Source: Planctomycetota bacterium
Lineage (GTDB): Bacteria; Planctomycetota; UBA1135; UBA2386
Assembly (NCBI GenBank): GCA_016794565.1
Contig: JAEUHQ010000122.1
Location: 1-32,421 of the forward strand
DNA: 32,421 bases
Direction of reading: 5' to 3'
Both the position numbers and the translations under genes were made by a program. This document shows, one piece after another, positions 24,116 through 31,634 of the stretch. Under the pieces are notes generated by a model. It was not told the DNA's origin, searched no databases, and saw only the letters and a program-made list of their open reading frames with translations. Position 1 is the stretch's first letter. The number at the start of each line of letters is the position of its first letter.

Positions 24116-24781
24116 ATGCAAGTCGTCCGCATGAAAGCCGAGCGCCGCACCGCCCTCGGTCGCAATCAAGTCGCCCAGTTGCGTGCCCAGGGGTGGTTGC
24201 CCGCCGTGGTCTACGGCGAGGGCAAGGAGCCCGTGTCCATCGCCGTTTCCGAATGGGAGATGGAGCAGCACCTGAAGGCGCACCACAAGGTCTTCCAGCT
24301 CGACATCGCCGGCCAGGCCCAGGCGGCGATCCTGCTGGACGTGTCCTGGTTCGCCACGCAGGACCGCCCGCAGCACGCCGACTTCAAACGCATCGATCTG
24401 ACGAAGCCGATCGAGACCGAGGTCGAGGTCGCGCTCGTCGGTCATCCGGCCGGCCTCGCCAAGGGCGGCACGCTGATGAAGGACCACCTCGTGATCAAGG
24501 TCCGCTGCCTGCCGACCGAGATCCCGGACCACATCGAGCACGACGTCAGCAAGGTCGAACTCGACGAGGTCGTCACGGCGAGCCAGCTCTCGATGCCGAA
24601 GGGCATCGAACTGCTGACGCCCGGCACGACGTCGATCTGCCACGTCGCGAAGATGGTCGTGCAAGCGCTGCCCGATGCCGCTCCGGCGGGCCCGGCCGAA
24701 GGCGCGGCCGCCCCGGCAGCGGGCGCCGCTGCGGCGGCTCCGGCGGCTCCGGCCAAGGACCAGAAGCCGGCGAAGGGCTGA
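24116..24781 (+). CDS. rplY: 50S ribosomal protein bL25 (long CTC form)
   Basis: A 221-residue protein of the long CTC type. The N-terminal 5S-rRNA-binding L25 domain (about 1-90) includes KAERRTALGRNQVAQLRAQGWLPAVVYGEG and HADFKRIDL. The TL5 C-terminal beta domain (about 95-185) includes IETEVEVALVGHPAGLAKGG, LPTEIPDHIEHDVSKVEL and LLTPGTTSICHV. The last 35 residues are an Ala/Pro-rich tail (PAEGAAAPAAGAAAAAP) ending in Lys residues, probably disordered. It begins 46 nt after prs with its own strong Shine-Dalgarno. Confidence 0.94.
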   Translation: MQVVRMKAERRTALGRNQVAQLRAQGWLPAVVYGEGKEPVSIAVSEWEMEQHLKAHHKVFQLDIAGQAQAAILLDVSWFATQDRPQHADFKRIDLTKPIETEVEVALVGHPAGLAKGGTLMKDHLVIKVRCLPTEIPDHIEHDVSKVELDEVVTASQLSMPKGIELLTPGTTSICHVAKMVVQALPDAAPAGPAEGAAAPAAGAAAAAPAAPAKDQKPAKG

Positions 24782-24799
24782 TCGGCGGCAGCTCCGGGC

Positions 24800-24828
24800 T
24801 TGTCCCGGCGCGTGTCGCTGCGTAGCCT
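24800..24828 (+). promoter_or_regulatory. Putative promoter of pth
   Basis: TTGTCC (24800-24805), a 17-nt spacer and TAGCCT (24823-24828) precede the pth ATG by 21 nt. A 5-bp CCGGG/CCCGG inverted repeat (24794-24808) overlaps the -35 and could instead be the end of the rplY transcript. Confidence 0.45.
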
Positions 24829-24849
24829 TCTCGCCCCCCGGACGCAGCC

Positions 24850-25548
24850 ATGGGCTGGCACCGCATCGTCCTCGGGATCGGCAACCCCGGTCCCGAATAC
24901 GAGCAGACCCGACACAACGTCGGGTTCATGGTGCTGGACCTCCTGGCCATGCGACTGGGGCTCGCGTTCGAACGGCTCGAACGGTTCGCGGACGATGGTG
25001 CGCGGACCTTCTCGGGCAAGGTGAAGGCGAGGTACTGCGAGGGTCGCCGGAAGGGACGTTCGTTCCTCCTGGTGAAACCGCAGTCCTATGTGAATCTGTC
25101 CGGTGAAGTCGCTGCTCCGCTGCTTCGGCACGCGGGGCGTTCGCCGGATTCGCTCTTTGTGATCGTCGATGACCTGAACCTACCGCTGGGCCGGATGCGT
25201 ATCCGGCCGTCGGGGAGCGCAGGGGGCCACAACGGCCTCAAGTCCATCCAGCAATCGCTGGGCACGGACGCGTTTCCCCGTCTCCGTCTCGGTATCGGGC
25301 AGCTTCCGTCGGATACGCGCTCCGACTCGACTTCGTCGAGCGGCCGCGGCACGCCGCGCGGAAGCTCCGAAGGGCTGCGTTCGGCCGATTGGCCCGACTT
25401 CGTCCTGGCTCCATTCCTCCCGGAGGAACGTGAGGTTCTCGGTCGTGTCCTCGGACGTGCTGCCGACTGCGCGGAAGCGTGGCTCGATGGCCGGGACATG
25501 CAATCCCTGATGGGAACCTGGAACGGCTCCGATCCGACGGAGCCATGA
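24850..25548 (+). CDS. pth: Peptidyl-tRNA hydrolase
   Basis: It releases peptides from peptidyl-tRNA that drops off ribosomes. A 232-residue enzyme: LGIGNPGPEYEQTRHNVGF gives N12 and the catalytic H22, LLVKPQSYVNLSGE, VIVDDLNLPLGRMRIRPSGSAGGHNGLKSI, RLRLGIGQ, and FVLAPFLPEE. Between the catalytic core and the last helices there is an insertion of about 25 residues rich in Ser, Thr, Asp and Gly (SDSTSSSGRGTPRG), making it longer than the usual 190 or so residues. Confidence 0.96.
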   Translation: MGWHRIVLGIGNPGPEYEQTRHNVGFMVLDLLAMRLGLAFERLERFADDGARTFSGKVKARYCEGRRKGRSFLLVKPQSYVNLSGEVAAPLLRHAGRSPDSLFVIVDDLNLPLGRMRIRPSGSAGGHNGLKSIQQSLGTDAFPRLRLGIGQLPSDTRSDSTSSSGRGTPRGSSEGLRSADWPDFVLAPFLPEEREVLGRVLGRAADCAEAWLDGRDMQSLMGTWNGSDPTEP

Positions 25549-25599
25549 GTCTCTGCTGAACCTCCGATCCTGTGGGCTCGCGCCCGGGAGAATGAAGTC

Positions 25600-26031
25600 T
25601 TGCAACGCAAACGAACCTACGAGTGCATGTGCCTCCTCGACAACCGCGAGGTGCGCAAGGGCTGGCAGCCGCTGAAGGACGCGGTCACCGCCCAGTTCAC
25701 GAAGCACGGTGCTTCGATCCTCAGCAGCCGTCGATGGGACGAGCGCCGTCTCGCCTACCCGATCCGCGCCCAGCATCGCGGCACCTACCTTCTCGTCTAC
25801 TTCTCCGCTGACACGCAGGCGGTCGCCGGCATCCGTCGCGACCTCCACTTCAACGAGTCGCTGCTGCGCTACCTGCTGCTCGACTGCCCGGAAGTGCCGC
25901 AGGCGGCGTACGAGCCGGAAGCCGACTTCGACGTGAACGCGATCCCGGCGGACGATGCACCGCCGCCCCCGCCTCCGCCGCCACCGGCGCCGGAAGCCGA
26001 GGCCCCGGCCGAACCCGTGACGGAGAGCTGA
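25600..26031 (+). CDS. rpsF: 30S ribosomal protein bS6 with proline-rich tail
   Basis: A 143-residue protein starting with TTG at 25600, 9 nt after GGGAG. The ATG at 25592 is out of frame, and RTYECMCLLDN must be near the N-terminus by family alignment. The S6 fold (1-100) includes RRWDERRLAYPIRAQHRGTYLLVYF, which packs against bS18 and 16S rRNA. The C-terminal 40 residues are acidic and contain nine consecutive prolines, then Ala/Pro/Glu repeats. E. coli bS6 also has an acidic tail, but not polyproline. The rpsF-rpsR-rplI cluster follows with 4- and 3-nt gaps; no ssb is inserted. Confidence 0.94.
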   Translation: MQRKRTYECMCLLDNREVRKGWQPLKDAVTAQFTKHGASILSSRRWDERRLAYPIRAQHRGTYLLVYFSADTQAVAGIRRDLHFNESLLRYLLLDCPEVPQAAYEPEADFDVNAIPADDAPPPPPPPPPAPEAEAPAEPVTES

Positions 26032-26035
26032 TCCC

Positions 26036-26332
26036 ATGAGCACCATGAACAGTGGCACGAGCAGTGGCATGAGCGGTTCCCGCGATTCGGCCCCGCGCGA
26101 CGGCGCCCGTCGCAGCAAGTTCGGCCGCTTCGGCGCCCGTCGGCGCGAAGCGATCCCCGAAGAACCCCTCGACTACAAGAACGTCGCGTACCTCGCGAAG
26201 TTCGTGTCGGCGAACGGCCGCATCCAGTCGCGCAAGCGCACCGGCTTCAGCGGTCAGAACCAGCGCGCCCTCGCGTCGGCGATCAAGCACGCGCGCCTCA
26301 TCGGCCTCATGCCGTTCGTCGGGAGGATCTGA
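26036..26332 (+). CDS. rpsR: 30S ribosomal protein bS18
   Basis: A 98-residue protein. The conserved core is DYKNVAYLAKFVSANGRIQSRKRTGFSGQNQRALASAIKHARLIGLMPF. It is preceded by a 40-residue Ser/Gly then Arg-rich N-terminal extension (SGTSSGMSGSRDS), longer than in E. coli. It pairs with bS6 in the small-subunit platform. GGAGAG about 9 nt upstream serves as ribosome site, inside the end of rpsF. Confidence 0.96.
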   Translation: MSTMNSGTSSGMSGSRDSAPRDGARRSKFGRFGARRREAIPEEPLDYKNVAYLAKFVSANGRIQSRKRTGFSGQNQRALASAIKHARLIGLMPFVGRI

Positions 26333-26335
26333 CCC

Positions 26336-26788
26336 ATGGAACTCCTGTTGAAGCAGAACGTGGAGTACCTCGGCCGCATCGGCGACGTGGTGAAGGTGAA
26401 GCCCGGCTTCGCCCGCAACCACCTCCTGCCGCGCGGTCTCGCCGTGATGGTCACGAAGACCAACGTGGCGGAGATCGAACGCGCCCGCGCCGCGGCCCTC
26501 GCCGAGGAGCAGACTCGCGTCGCCGGACTGAAGGAACTCGCCAGCAAGCTCGCCGAAGCCTCGGTCACGATCGAGGGCCGTGCGAACGCGGAGGGCCACC
26601 TCTTCGGCTCGGTCGGTCCGGCGCAGGTCGCGGCCGCGCTGCGCGAGAAGGGCATCCCGGTCGACGACAAGCAGATCCGCCTCGAGCAGCCGCTCAAGGA
26701 GATCGGTGTGTTCGACGTCGCGGTGCACCTGCACGCAACCGTCGACACGACGGTGAAGGTCTGGGTCGTCCAGCAGAAGCCGCAGTGA
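26336..26788 (+). CDS. rplI: 50S ribosomal protein bL9
   Basis: A 150-residue protein of normal length. The N-terminal domain is MELLLKQNVEYLGRIGDVVKVKPGFARNHLLPRGLA. A long connecting helix (about 43-72, ERARAAALAEEQTRVAGLKELASKL) and the C-terminal domain (LFGSVGPAQVAAALREKGIPVDDKQI) follow. It binds 23S rRNA at the base of the L1 stalk. It starts 3 nt after rpsR. Confidence 0.97.
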   Translation: MELLLKQNVEYLGRIGDVVKVKPGFARNHLLPRGLAVMVTKTNVAEIERARAAALAEEQTRVAGLKELASKLAEASVTIEGRANAEGHLFGSVGPAQVAAALREKGIPVDDKQIRLEQPLKEIGVFDVAVHLHATVDTTVKVWVVQQKPQ

Positions 26789-26795
26789 GCCCGTT

Positions 26796-26820
26796 CGCCG
26801 CGAGCCTCGCGCTCGCGGCG
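26796..26820 (+). terminator. Hairpin between rplI and rimO
   Basis: CGCCGCGAG (26796-26804), a 7-nt loop and CTCGCGGCG (26812-26820) form a perfect 9-bp GC stem starting 8 nt after the rplI stop. With no T-tract it may be a terminator or attenuator of the ribosomal cluster, or a 3'-end stabiliser that lets rimO be read through at a lower level. Confidence 0.45.
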
Positions 26821-26843
26821 GCGACGGCCAGTCGAGGCGCAAG

Positions 26844-28220
26844 GTGAACGAAGCAATCCGTGTCTCCCTGATCAGCCTCGGCTGCGCCCGCAACCTGGTC
26901 GACTCCGAGGTGCTGCTCGGCCACGTCGTCGAAGAAGGCCTGCAGGTCGTGAAGGAGGCCGAGGACGCCGACGTCGTCGTCGTCAACACGTGCGGCTTCA
27001 TCGACACTGCGAAGCAGGAGTCGATCGACACGATCCTCTCGGTCGCGCGCCTCAAGGACGACGGCAGCCTGAAGGGCGTGATCGCCGTCGGTTGCCTCGC
27101 CCAGCGCTACGGCGACGAGCTCAAGAAGCAGATCCCCGAACTCGACGCGGTGTTCGGCCTGTCGGACTACTCGGGTGTGCCGTCCGTCGTGCGCAAGATC
27201 GTGAACGGCAGCACGCGCCGCTGGACGGCGACGGTCGACGGTGGCAAGCCGAAGGGGCCGCGCAGCGACACGAAGCGATTCCTGCTGACGCCGAAGAGTT
27301 TCGCGTACCTCCGCATCAGCGAGGGCTGCGACCACACGTGCACCTTCTGCGCGATCCCGAAGATGCGCGGCAGGAACCGCAGCAAGCCGATCGACGTGCT
27401 CGTCGAAGAGGCGCAGAACCTCGCCGCGGCGGGCGTGAAGGAGCTGGTCGTCGTCGCCGAGGACAGCACCGCGTACGGGCTCGACACGACGCGCAAGCGC
27501 CAGATCCACACCCTGCTCGAGAAGCTCGGCTCCGTGCAGGGCATCGAGTGGATCCGCCTGATGTACGCGTATCCGCACACCGTGCTGCCGGAGCTGACCA
27601 CGTTCCTGCGCGAGCACGAGAAGGCGGTGAAGTACCTGGACATCCCGATCCAGCACATCAGCGGTCCGATGCTGAAGGCGATGAGGCGCGGCGTTTCGGG
27701 CGAGCAGGTGCGCTCGATCCTCGACCGCCTCCGCAGCGAAGTGCCCGGGATCGCGGTGCGCAGCACCCTGATCGCCGGGTTCCCCGGCGAGACGGATGCC
27801 GACTTCCAGGCTGCGAAGGAACTCGTCACCAGCTACCGCTTCGAGCGCCTCGGTGTGTTCCCGTACTCGCAGGAAGAGGGCACGCCGGCGTTCGACCTGC
27901 CGGCGCAAGTGCCCGCGAAGCTCACCGAGGCGCGCGTCGCCGAGCTGATGGAGCTGCAGCGCGGTGTCATGCGCTCGTTCCACGAGTCGCTCGTCGGCAA
28001 GACGATGCCGATCCTGATCGACGGGTACGACGCCGAGGCGAAGCGGCTCGTCGGCCGAACGTTCGCCGACGCGCCCGAGGTGGACGGTCGCGTGCTCCTG
28101 CCGAAGGGCGCCGGCGAACCGGGCACGATCGTCGACGTCGCGATCACGAAAGCGCACGACTACGAGGTCGAAGGCGCACCAGCCGGTGCGATGGCCAAGG
28201 GCAAGGGCCGGCGTGCATGA
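26844..28220 (+). CDS. rimO: Ribosomal protein uS12 methylthiotransferase
   Basis: It adds a methylthio group to Asp89 of uS12 (E. coli numbering) by radical SAM chemistry. A 458-residue protein. The UPF0004 domain has C14 (LGCARNLVDSE, the RimO rather than MiaB signature), C50 and C84 as cluster ligands. The radical SAM cluster motif is C162-x3-C166-x2-C169 in SEGCDHTCTFCAIPKMRGRNRS. A C-terminal TRAM domain (about 370-445; TMPILIDGYDAEAKRLVGRTFADAPEVDG) binds the substrate. GTG start at 26844 with GAGG upstream. It overlaps pgsA by ATGA. Confidence 0.96.
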   Translation: MNEAIRVSLISLGCARNLVDSEVLLGHVVEEGLQVVKEAEDADVVVVNTCGFIDTAKQESIDTILSVARLKDDGSLKGVIAVGCLAQRYGDELKKQIPELDAVFGLSDYSGVPSVVRKIVNGSTRRWTATVDGGKPKGPRSDTKRFLLTPKSFAYLRISEGCDHTCTFCAIPKMRGRNRSKPIDVLVEEAQNLAAAGVKELVVVAEDSTAYGLDTTRKRQIHTLLEKLGSVQGIEWIRLMYAYPHTVLPELTTFLREHEKAVKYLDIPIQHISGPMLKAMRRGVSGEQVRSILDRLRSEVPGIAVRSTLIAGFPGETDADFQAAKELVTSYRFERLGVFPYSQEEGTPAFDLPAQVPAKLTEARVAELMELQRGVMRSFHESLVGKTMPILIDGYDAEAKRLVGRTFADAPEVDGRVLLPKGAGEPGTIVDVAITKAHDYEVEGAPAGAMAKGKGRRA

Positions 28221-28789
28221 ACCTGCCGAACCTCATCACGCTGGCTCGACTCGTGCTGACGGCGGCGGTGTTCGTGTGCCTCGAGTTCGCGGGTGACGTC
28301 GGTCGCCCGGCATCGGCCATGGTGTGGACTGCGTTCGTGCTGTTCCTGATCGCGGCGTTCACCGACTTCCTCGACGGCTACCTCGCCCGGAAGTGGGGCA
28401 TGGTCACGGCGTTCGGCCGGGTCGCGGACCCGTTCGCCGACAAGGTGCTCATCGCGGGCTCCCTCATCACGCTGCTCAAGTTCCCGGCCGCGATGTCGTG
28501 CCTCACGACGTGGTATGTCGTGATCGTCGTCGCGCGCGAGTTCCTCGTCACCGCGATCCGCGGCGTCGTCGAGGCGTCGGGCCGGCCGTTCCCGGCCGAT
28601 CGGCTCGGCAAGTGGAAGATGGTCGCGCAGTGCTGGACCGTCGGTGCCCTGATGACGATGGTCGCCGGCACGGACATCTGGGTGTGGGCCGCGCAATGGG
28701 GCTTCTGGGTGTCGCTCGTCCTGACCGTCGTGTCCGGTCTCAACTACGTCGTGAAAGCGCGCGACGTGCTCTTCGGAGGGCCCCGCTGA
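28217..28789 (+). CDS. pgsA: CDP-diacylglycerol-glycerol-3-phosphate 3-phosphatidyltransferase
   Basis: A 190-residue membrane enzyme making phosphatidylglycerophosphate. The CDP-alcohol phosphotransferase motif D-G-x2-A-R-x8-G-x3-D-x3-D is complete (DGYLARKWGMVTAFGRVADP, then PFADK). MNLPNLITLARLVLTAAVF is the usual PgsA N-terminus, and five or so hydrophobic helices are visible. It is followed directly by pgpA, sharing one base (TGATG), so the two successive steps of phosphatidylglycerol synthesis are coupled. Confidence 0.94.
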   Translation: MNLPNLITLARLVLTAAVFVCLEFAGDVGRPASAMVWTAFVLFLIAAFTDFLDGYLARKWGMVTAFGRVADPFADKVLIAGSLITLLKFPAAMSCLTTWYVVIVVAREFLVTAIRGVVEASGRPFPADRLGKWKMVAQCWTVGALMTMVAGTDIWVWAAQWGFWVSLVLTVVSGLNYVVKARDVLFGGPR

Positions 28790-29280
28790 TGTCGATCGCG
28801 GATCGGATTCGCTGGCTCCTGATCACGAGCGGCGGCCTCGGCTGTTCGCCGTTCGCGCCCGGCACCGTGGGCACGCTGGGCGGGGTGCTCGTCGCCGTGC
28901 TGCTGCAGGTGGCCCTGCCGGAACACACCGTCCTGGCGTGGGGCATCGCCGCGGCGGTGCTGTTCGTGTTCGGGTGCACGCAGTCCGACTTCGTGAAGCG
29001 GACGTGGCCGAAGGAGGATCCGGGCCACTTCGTCCTCGACGAGGTCGTCGGCTATCTCGTCACCGTCATCGTGTACGCCCTCCTCGCCCAGAAGGCGGTG
29101 TCGCCGATGGCGCACATGGGAGCGTTCTTCGCGTTCCGCGCGTTCGACGTGCTGAAGATCCAGCCGGCGCGGAAGCTCGAGGACCTGCCGGGCGCTCTCG
29201 GAATCATGGCCGACGACCAGATGGCGGGTGCCTATGCCGGCCTCTCGCTGTACTTCGCGCTGCCTCTGATCGGCGTCTGA
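28789..29280 (+). CDS. pgpA: Phosphatidylglycerophosphatase A
   Basis: A 163-residue membrane phosphatase removing the phosphate of the PgsA product. Motifs: SGGLGCSPFAPGTVGTLGG, the acidic block DPGHFVLDEVVGYLVT, FRAFDVLKIQPARKLEDLPGALGIMADD and the final AGAYAG. Three or four hydrophobic helices. Start ATG 28789 overlaps the pgsA stop; earlier in-frame starts lie inside pgsA and were not used. Confidence 0.94.
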   Translation: MSIADRIRWLLITSGGLGCSPFAPGTVGTLGGVLVAVLLQVALPEHTVLAWGIAAAVLFVFGCTQSDFVKRTWPKEDPGHFVLDEVVGYLVTVIVYALLAQKAVSPMAHMGAFFAFRAFDVLKIQPARKLEDLPGALGIMADDQMAGAYAGLSLYFALPLIGV

Positions 29281-29316
29281 CCCCGGCGCGCACGATGTCG
29301 CGGCGATGACGTGACG

Positions 29317-29334
29317 GCGGCGGCTGGCCGCCGC
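29317..29334 (+). repeat. GC hairpin immediately before the PP2C-like gene
   Basis: GCGGCGGC (29317-29324) and GCCGCCGC (29327-29334) are perfect reverse complements with a 2-nt centre, ending right at the ATG at 29335. It may end the rimO-pgpA transcript or restrict translation of the next gene. It also argues against the GTG start at 29311. Confidence 0.45.
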
Positions 29335-30474
29335 ATGATGCCGCGCCGAATGGCGCGCAAAGGCTCGAAGTCGTCCGGCAAGTTGGCTCGCAACCTGGCG
29401 CTCGGTACCGCGATCGCGGGCCTCGTCGGTGGAGCTCTCCTGACGGTCGCGCTCGTCAACAACGTGAGCGGTGCCGTCAGTGACCCGGAAGTGGTCGGTC
29501 GGGCGTGGAAGGTGGGCCTCGGTCTCTGCGTGCTCACCGCGGCGCTCTCGGGTGCGGCCGGCTGGATCCTCGGCGGCAAGATCGCGTCCCGTGTCACCGA
29601 CATCGGGCTGGCGGTGAGCAAGCTCGGCCGCGGCGGTTCCGAGGTGAAGGTGCGCGTCGCCGGTGACGACGAAGTGGGGGCGCTCGGGCGCGGTGTGCAG
29701 TACCTCGCGAACGACCTGGCCGACCTGCTGAAGAGCCAGGATGCGTCGGGCGGTGTCGCGCTCGTGTCGATGGATCCGCTCGTGAAGCAGCTGCGCGACA
29801 AGACGGTGCCGAAGTCGGTCGCCGGCGTCGCGGGATTCGAGGTCGACGCGGCGCTCGCGGCGGGTTCGCGAGGAGGCCTCGACTACTTCGATCTCGTGAC
29901 GACGACCGGCGAGAACGCGCAGAGCGTGCTCTACGTCGTCAGCGCCGAGGGCCACGGAGCGCTGTCGGTGTTCGCCTGCCGGCTCGCGCGGGACGAACTG
30001 CACCGCGCACTCGTGGCGGGTGCCGCGCCGCGCAAGGCGCTCGCGCACACGAACAAGGTGTGCAAGAACAACCTGCCTTCCGGTTGCTGCGCCAAGGCCA
30101 CGCTGCTCCAGGTCGGACCGGATGGCTGCAAGCTCTACCAGGCCGGCGCGCGCCTGCCCCTCCTGATCTGCCAGCGGGGCGAAGTGCTCGAGCTGAACGC
30201 CGAGGGCATCGCGATCGGCCTCGACGACGGGCCGGTGTTCGAGAAGTCACTGCGGCCGCAGGAGATCACGATGAGCCCGGGCACGCGTCTCGTGCTCGGC
30301 AACGACGCGATGCACCGCGCCGAGGGACTGCTCGACATGCTGCGGCAGAACTCGCCGCGGCACACCAACATGTTCATGAACATGGTGCTCGGCGGGATCG
30401 AACAGGACGCCGGGGCCGACGGACTGCGCGAGGACGTGGTACTGATGACCGTGAAGAAGGCGGGGCAGGAATGA
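29335..30474 (+). CDS. Membrane HAMP protein with divergent PP2C/SpoIIE phosphatase domain
   Basis: 379 residues from ATG 29335 (GTG 29311 would add 8). TM helices at about 21-42 and 58-80 flank a very short outside loop, and a HAMP-like segment (81-133; GGKIASRVTDIGLAVSKLGRGG, DDEVGALGRGVQYLANDL) follows. Residues about 155-375 resemble SpoIIE/RsbU-type PP2C phosphatases, which dephosphorylate anti-sigma-factor antagonists. SRGGLDYFDLV matches the first metal motif, LVLGNDAMHRAEGL the TDGLxEA motif, and REDVVLMTVKK the last. But the central DxxGHG motif reads SAEGHG (S203 instead of Asp), so catalysis is doubtful. It overlaps the MazG-like gene by ATGA. Confidence 0.75.
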   Translation: MMPRRMARKGSKSSGKLARNLALGTAIAGLVGGALLTVALVNNVSGAVSDPEVVGRAWKVGLGLCVLTAALSGAAGWILGGKIASRVTDIGLAVSKLGRGGSEVKVRVAGDDEVGALGRGVQYLANDLADLLKSQDASGGVALVSMDPLVKQLRDKTVPKSVAGVAGFEVDAALAAGSRGGLDYFDLVTTTGENAQSVLYVVSAEGHGALSVFACRLARDELHRALVAGAAPRKALAHTNKVCKNNLPSGCCAKATLLQVGPDGCKLYQAGARLPLLICQRGEVLELNAEGIAIGLDDGPVFEKSLRPQEITMSPGTRLVLGNDAMHRAEGLLDMLRQNSPRHTNMFMNMVLGGIEQDAGADGLREDVVLMTVKKAGQE

Positions 30475-30785
30475 CTGCCTCGCGGCGCCCCGCACCGAGC
30501 GGTTCGTTCCAGCGGCTCATCGAGGATGTCTACTTCGATCGCGACAGCGCCCGCGGCGTGCCCGGCACGTTGCTCTGGTTCGTCGAAGAAGTGGGTGAGC
30601 TCGTGCGCGCGATCCGCCGCAAGGAGCGGCAGAACCTCGAAGAGGAGTTCGGCGACGTCTACGCGTGGCTCGCGACGCTCGCGTCGCTGCACGGCGTCGA
30701 CCTCGAGGCGATCGGGCGGAAGAAGTACGGCCAGGGCTGTCCGCGGTGTCGCGCGACGCCGTGCGCCTGCCCGCACCCGGCGTGA
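30471..30785 (+). CDS. MazG-like nucleotide pyrophosphohydrolase with C-terminal Cys cluster
   Basis: A 104-residue all-helical NTP-PPase domain. LLWFVEEVGELVRAIRRK and NLEEEFGDVYAWLATLASLHGVDLE contain the EExxE and ExxD metal-binding motifs of MazG/dUTPase-like enzymes that cleave nucleoside triphosphates to monophosphates. After KKYGQG the protein ends CPRCRATPCACPHP, four cysteines spaced like a small zinc site. Start ATG overlaps the PP2C-like stop by 4 nt, suggesting co-expression. It is convergent with the SRPBCC gene after 13 nt. Confidence 0.83.
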   Translation: MTASRRPAPSGSFQRLIEDVYFDRDSARGVPGTLLWFVEEVGELVRAIRRKERQNLEEEFGDVYAWLATLASLHGVDLEAIGRKKYGQGCPRCRATPCACPHPA

Positions 30786-30798
30786 GGCGCGGCGTCCT

Positions 30799-31299
30799 CT
30801 ACTTCCGGGCCGTGCGCTCGCGGAGCGCCGTGAGCTGATCGCCCCACCACAGGCCGACGGAACGCGACAGCGCGGCGTCGTCCATGCCGTGGCGCGCCGG
30901 GTGGTCGGGACGCAGCGAGGTCCAGCCGCGATGGCGAACGGTGACAAGCGTGCCGGGGCCGGCCGCCACGAAGGTCACGTCGACTTCGGTTCCCTCCGCC
31001 GGCGCGAACGTCGCGTTCCTCCACGTGAAGCACAGGCGGTGCGGCGGGTCCCAGGCCGTCACGCGGCCGAGGTCGAAGCGCCGCTCGGCGCCCTCGTCGC
31101 GCCACGTCTCGAACACGGCGCCGTGCAGACGCGGCTCGATCGTGATCCGCGCGTCGGCGCCGGTCGCATGGCGGAACTTCGGGCCGCGCCGCCACCACGA
31201 ATCGGTCTCGCGCGTGAACAGATCGAATGCAACCGTCGGCGTCGTCGCGACGCGCACGGCCACCGTCGCGGTGACTTCGTCGCGGCGTGCGTCCTTCAC
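30799..31299 (-). CDS. SRPBCC (AHSA1/START-like) domain protein
   Basis: A 166-residue helix-grip protein. VAVRVATTPTVAFDLFTRETDSWW (N-terminal strand and helix), FETWRDEGAERRFDLGRVTAWDPPHRLCFTWR and EVDVTFVAAGPGTLVTVRHRGW are typical of the AHSA1 family. Such proteins often stand behind an ArsR regulator; the ligand is unknown. I chose GTG 31299, which overlaps the ArsR stop by 4 nt; the ATG at 31380 lies well inside arsR. Third gene of the VOC-ArsR-SRPBCC operon. Confidence 0.83.
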   Translation of the reverse strand: MKDARRDEVTATVAVRVATTPTVAFDLFTRETDSWWRRGPKFRHATGADARITIEPRLHGAVFETWRDEGAERRFDLGRVTAWDPPHRLCFTWRNATFAPAEGTEVDVTFVAAGPGTLVTVRHRGWTSLRPDHPARHGMDDAALSRSVGLWWGDQLTALRERTARK

Positions 31300-31634
31300 T
31301 TCCCGTCCCTGCGGTTCACCACGTGCGCGGCGAACGACGCGAGGTTCTCGCTCCACAGCGCCTCGACGTGGTCGACCCATTCGCGGAGGTGGGAGAAGGT
31401 CTCGCGTCGCAGGCGATAGATGCTGGCACGCCCGTCGGTCGGATCGTCGAGCTCCTCGACGATGCGGCTGTCGCGCAGGATCTTCAGGTGACGGGTCAGG
31501 GCCGGCGGAGAGACGCGCAGGCGCGCCGCCAGGTCGCCCGCTCGCCTCGGTTCTTCTCGCAGCAGGTCGACGACGCCGCGGCGAGTGCGGTCGGCGAGCG
31601 CCTGGAACGCGCGGTCGAGCGGGTCACTTCGCAC
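31296..31634 (-). CDS. ArsR-family winged-helix transcriptional regulator
   Basis: A 112-residue protein. LDRAFQALADRTRRGVVDLLREEPRRAGDLAARLRVSPPALTRHLKILRDSRIVEELDDPTDGRASIYRL is the full HTH_20/ArsR domain, with the recognition helix at SPPALTRHLKIL and the wing at DGRASIYRL. No metal-binding Cys motif (ELCVCDL) is present, so it is not a metal sensor of the classical kind. GTG 31634 overlaps the end of the VOC gene by 11 nt. The inverted repeat at 32107-32128 over the operon promoter is its likely operator, which would give autorepression. Confidence 0.88.
   Translation of the reverse strand: MRSDPLDRAFQALADRTRRGVVDLLREEPRRAGDLAARLRVSPPALTRHLKILRDSRIVEELDDPTDGRASIYRLRRETFSHLREWVDHVEALWSENLASFAAHVVNRRDGK

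Noticed and set aside
24794..24808. CCGGG/CCCGG inverted repeat as rplY terminator
   Set aside because: Only 5 bp, no T-tract and overlapping a better-supported promoter.
25966..25992. Pyrimidine-rich CCG/CCC run as a tandem repeat element
   Set aside because: It is the polyproline codon run in rpsF, in frame, and explained by the protein.
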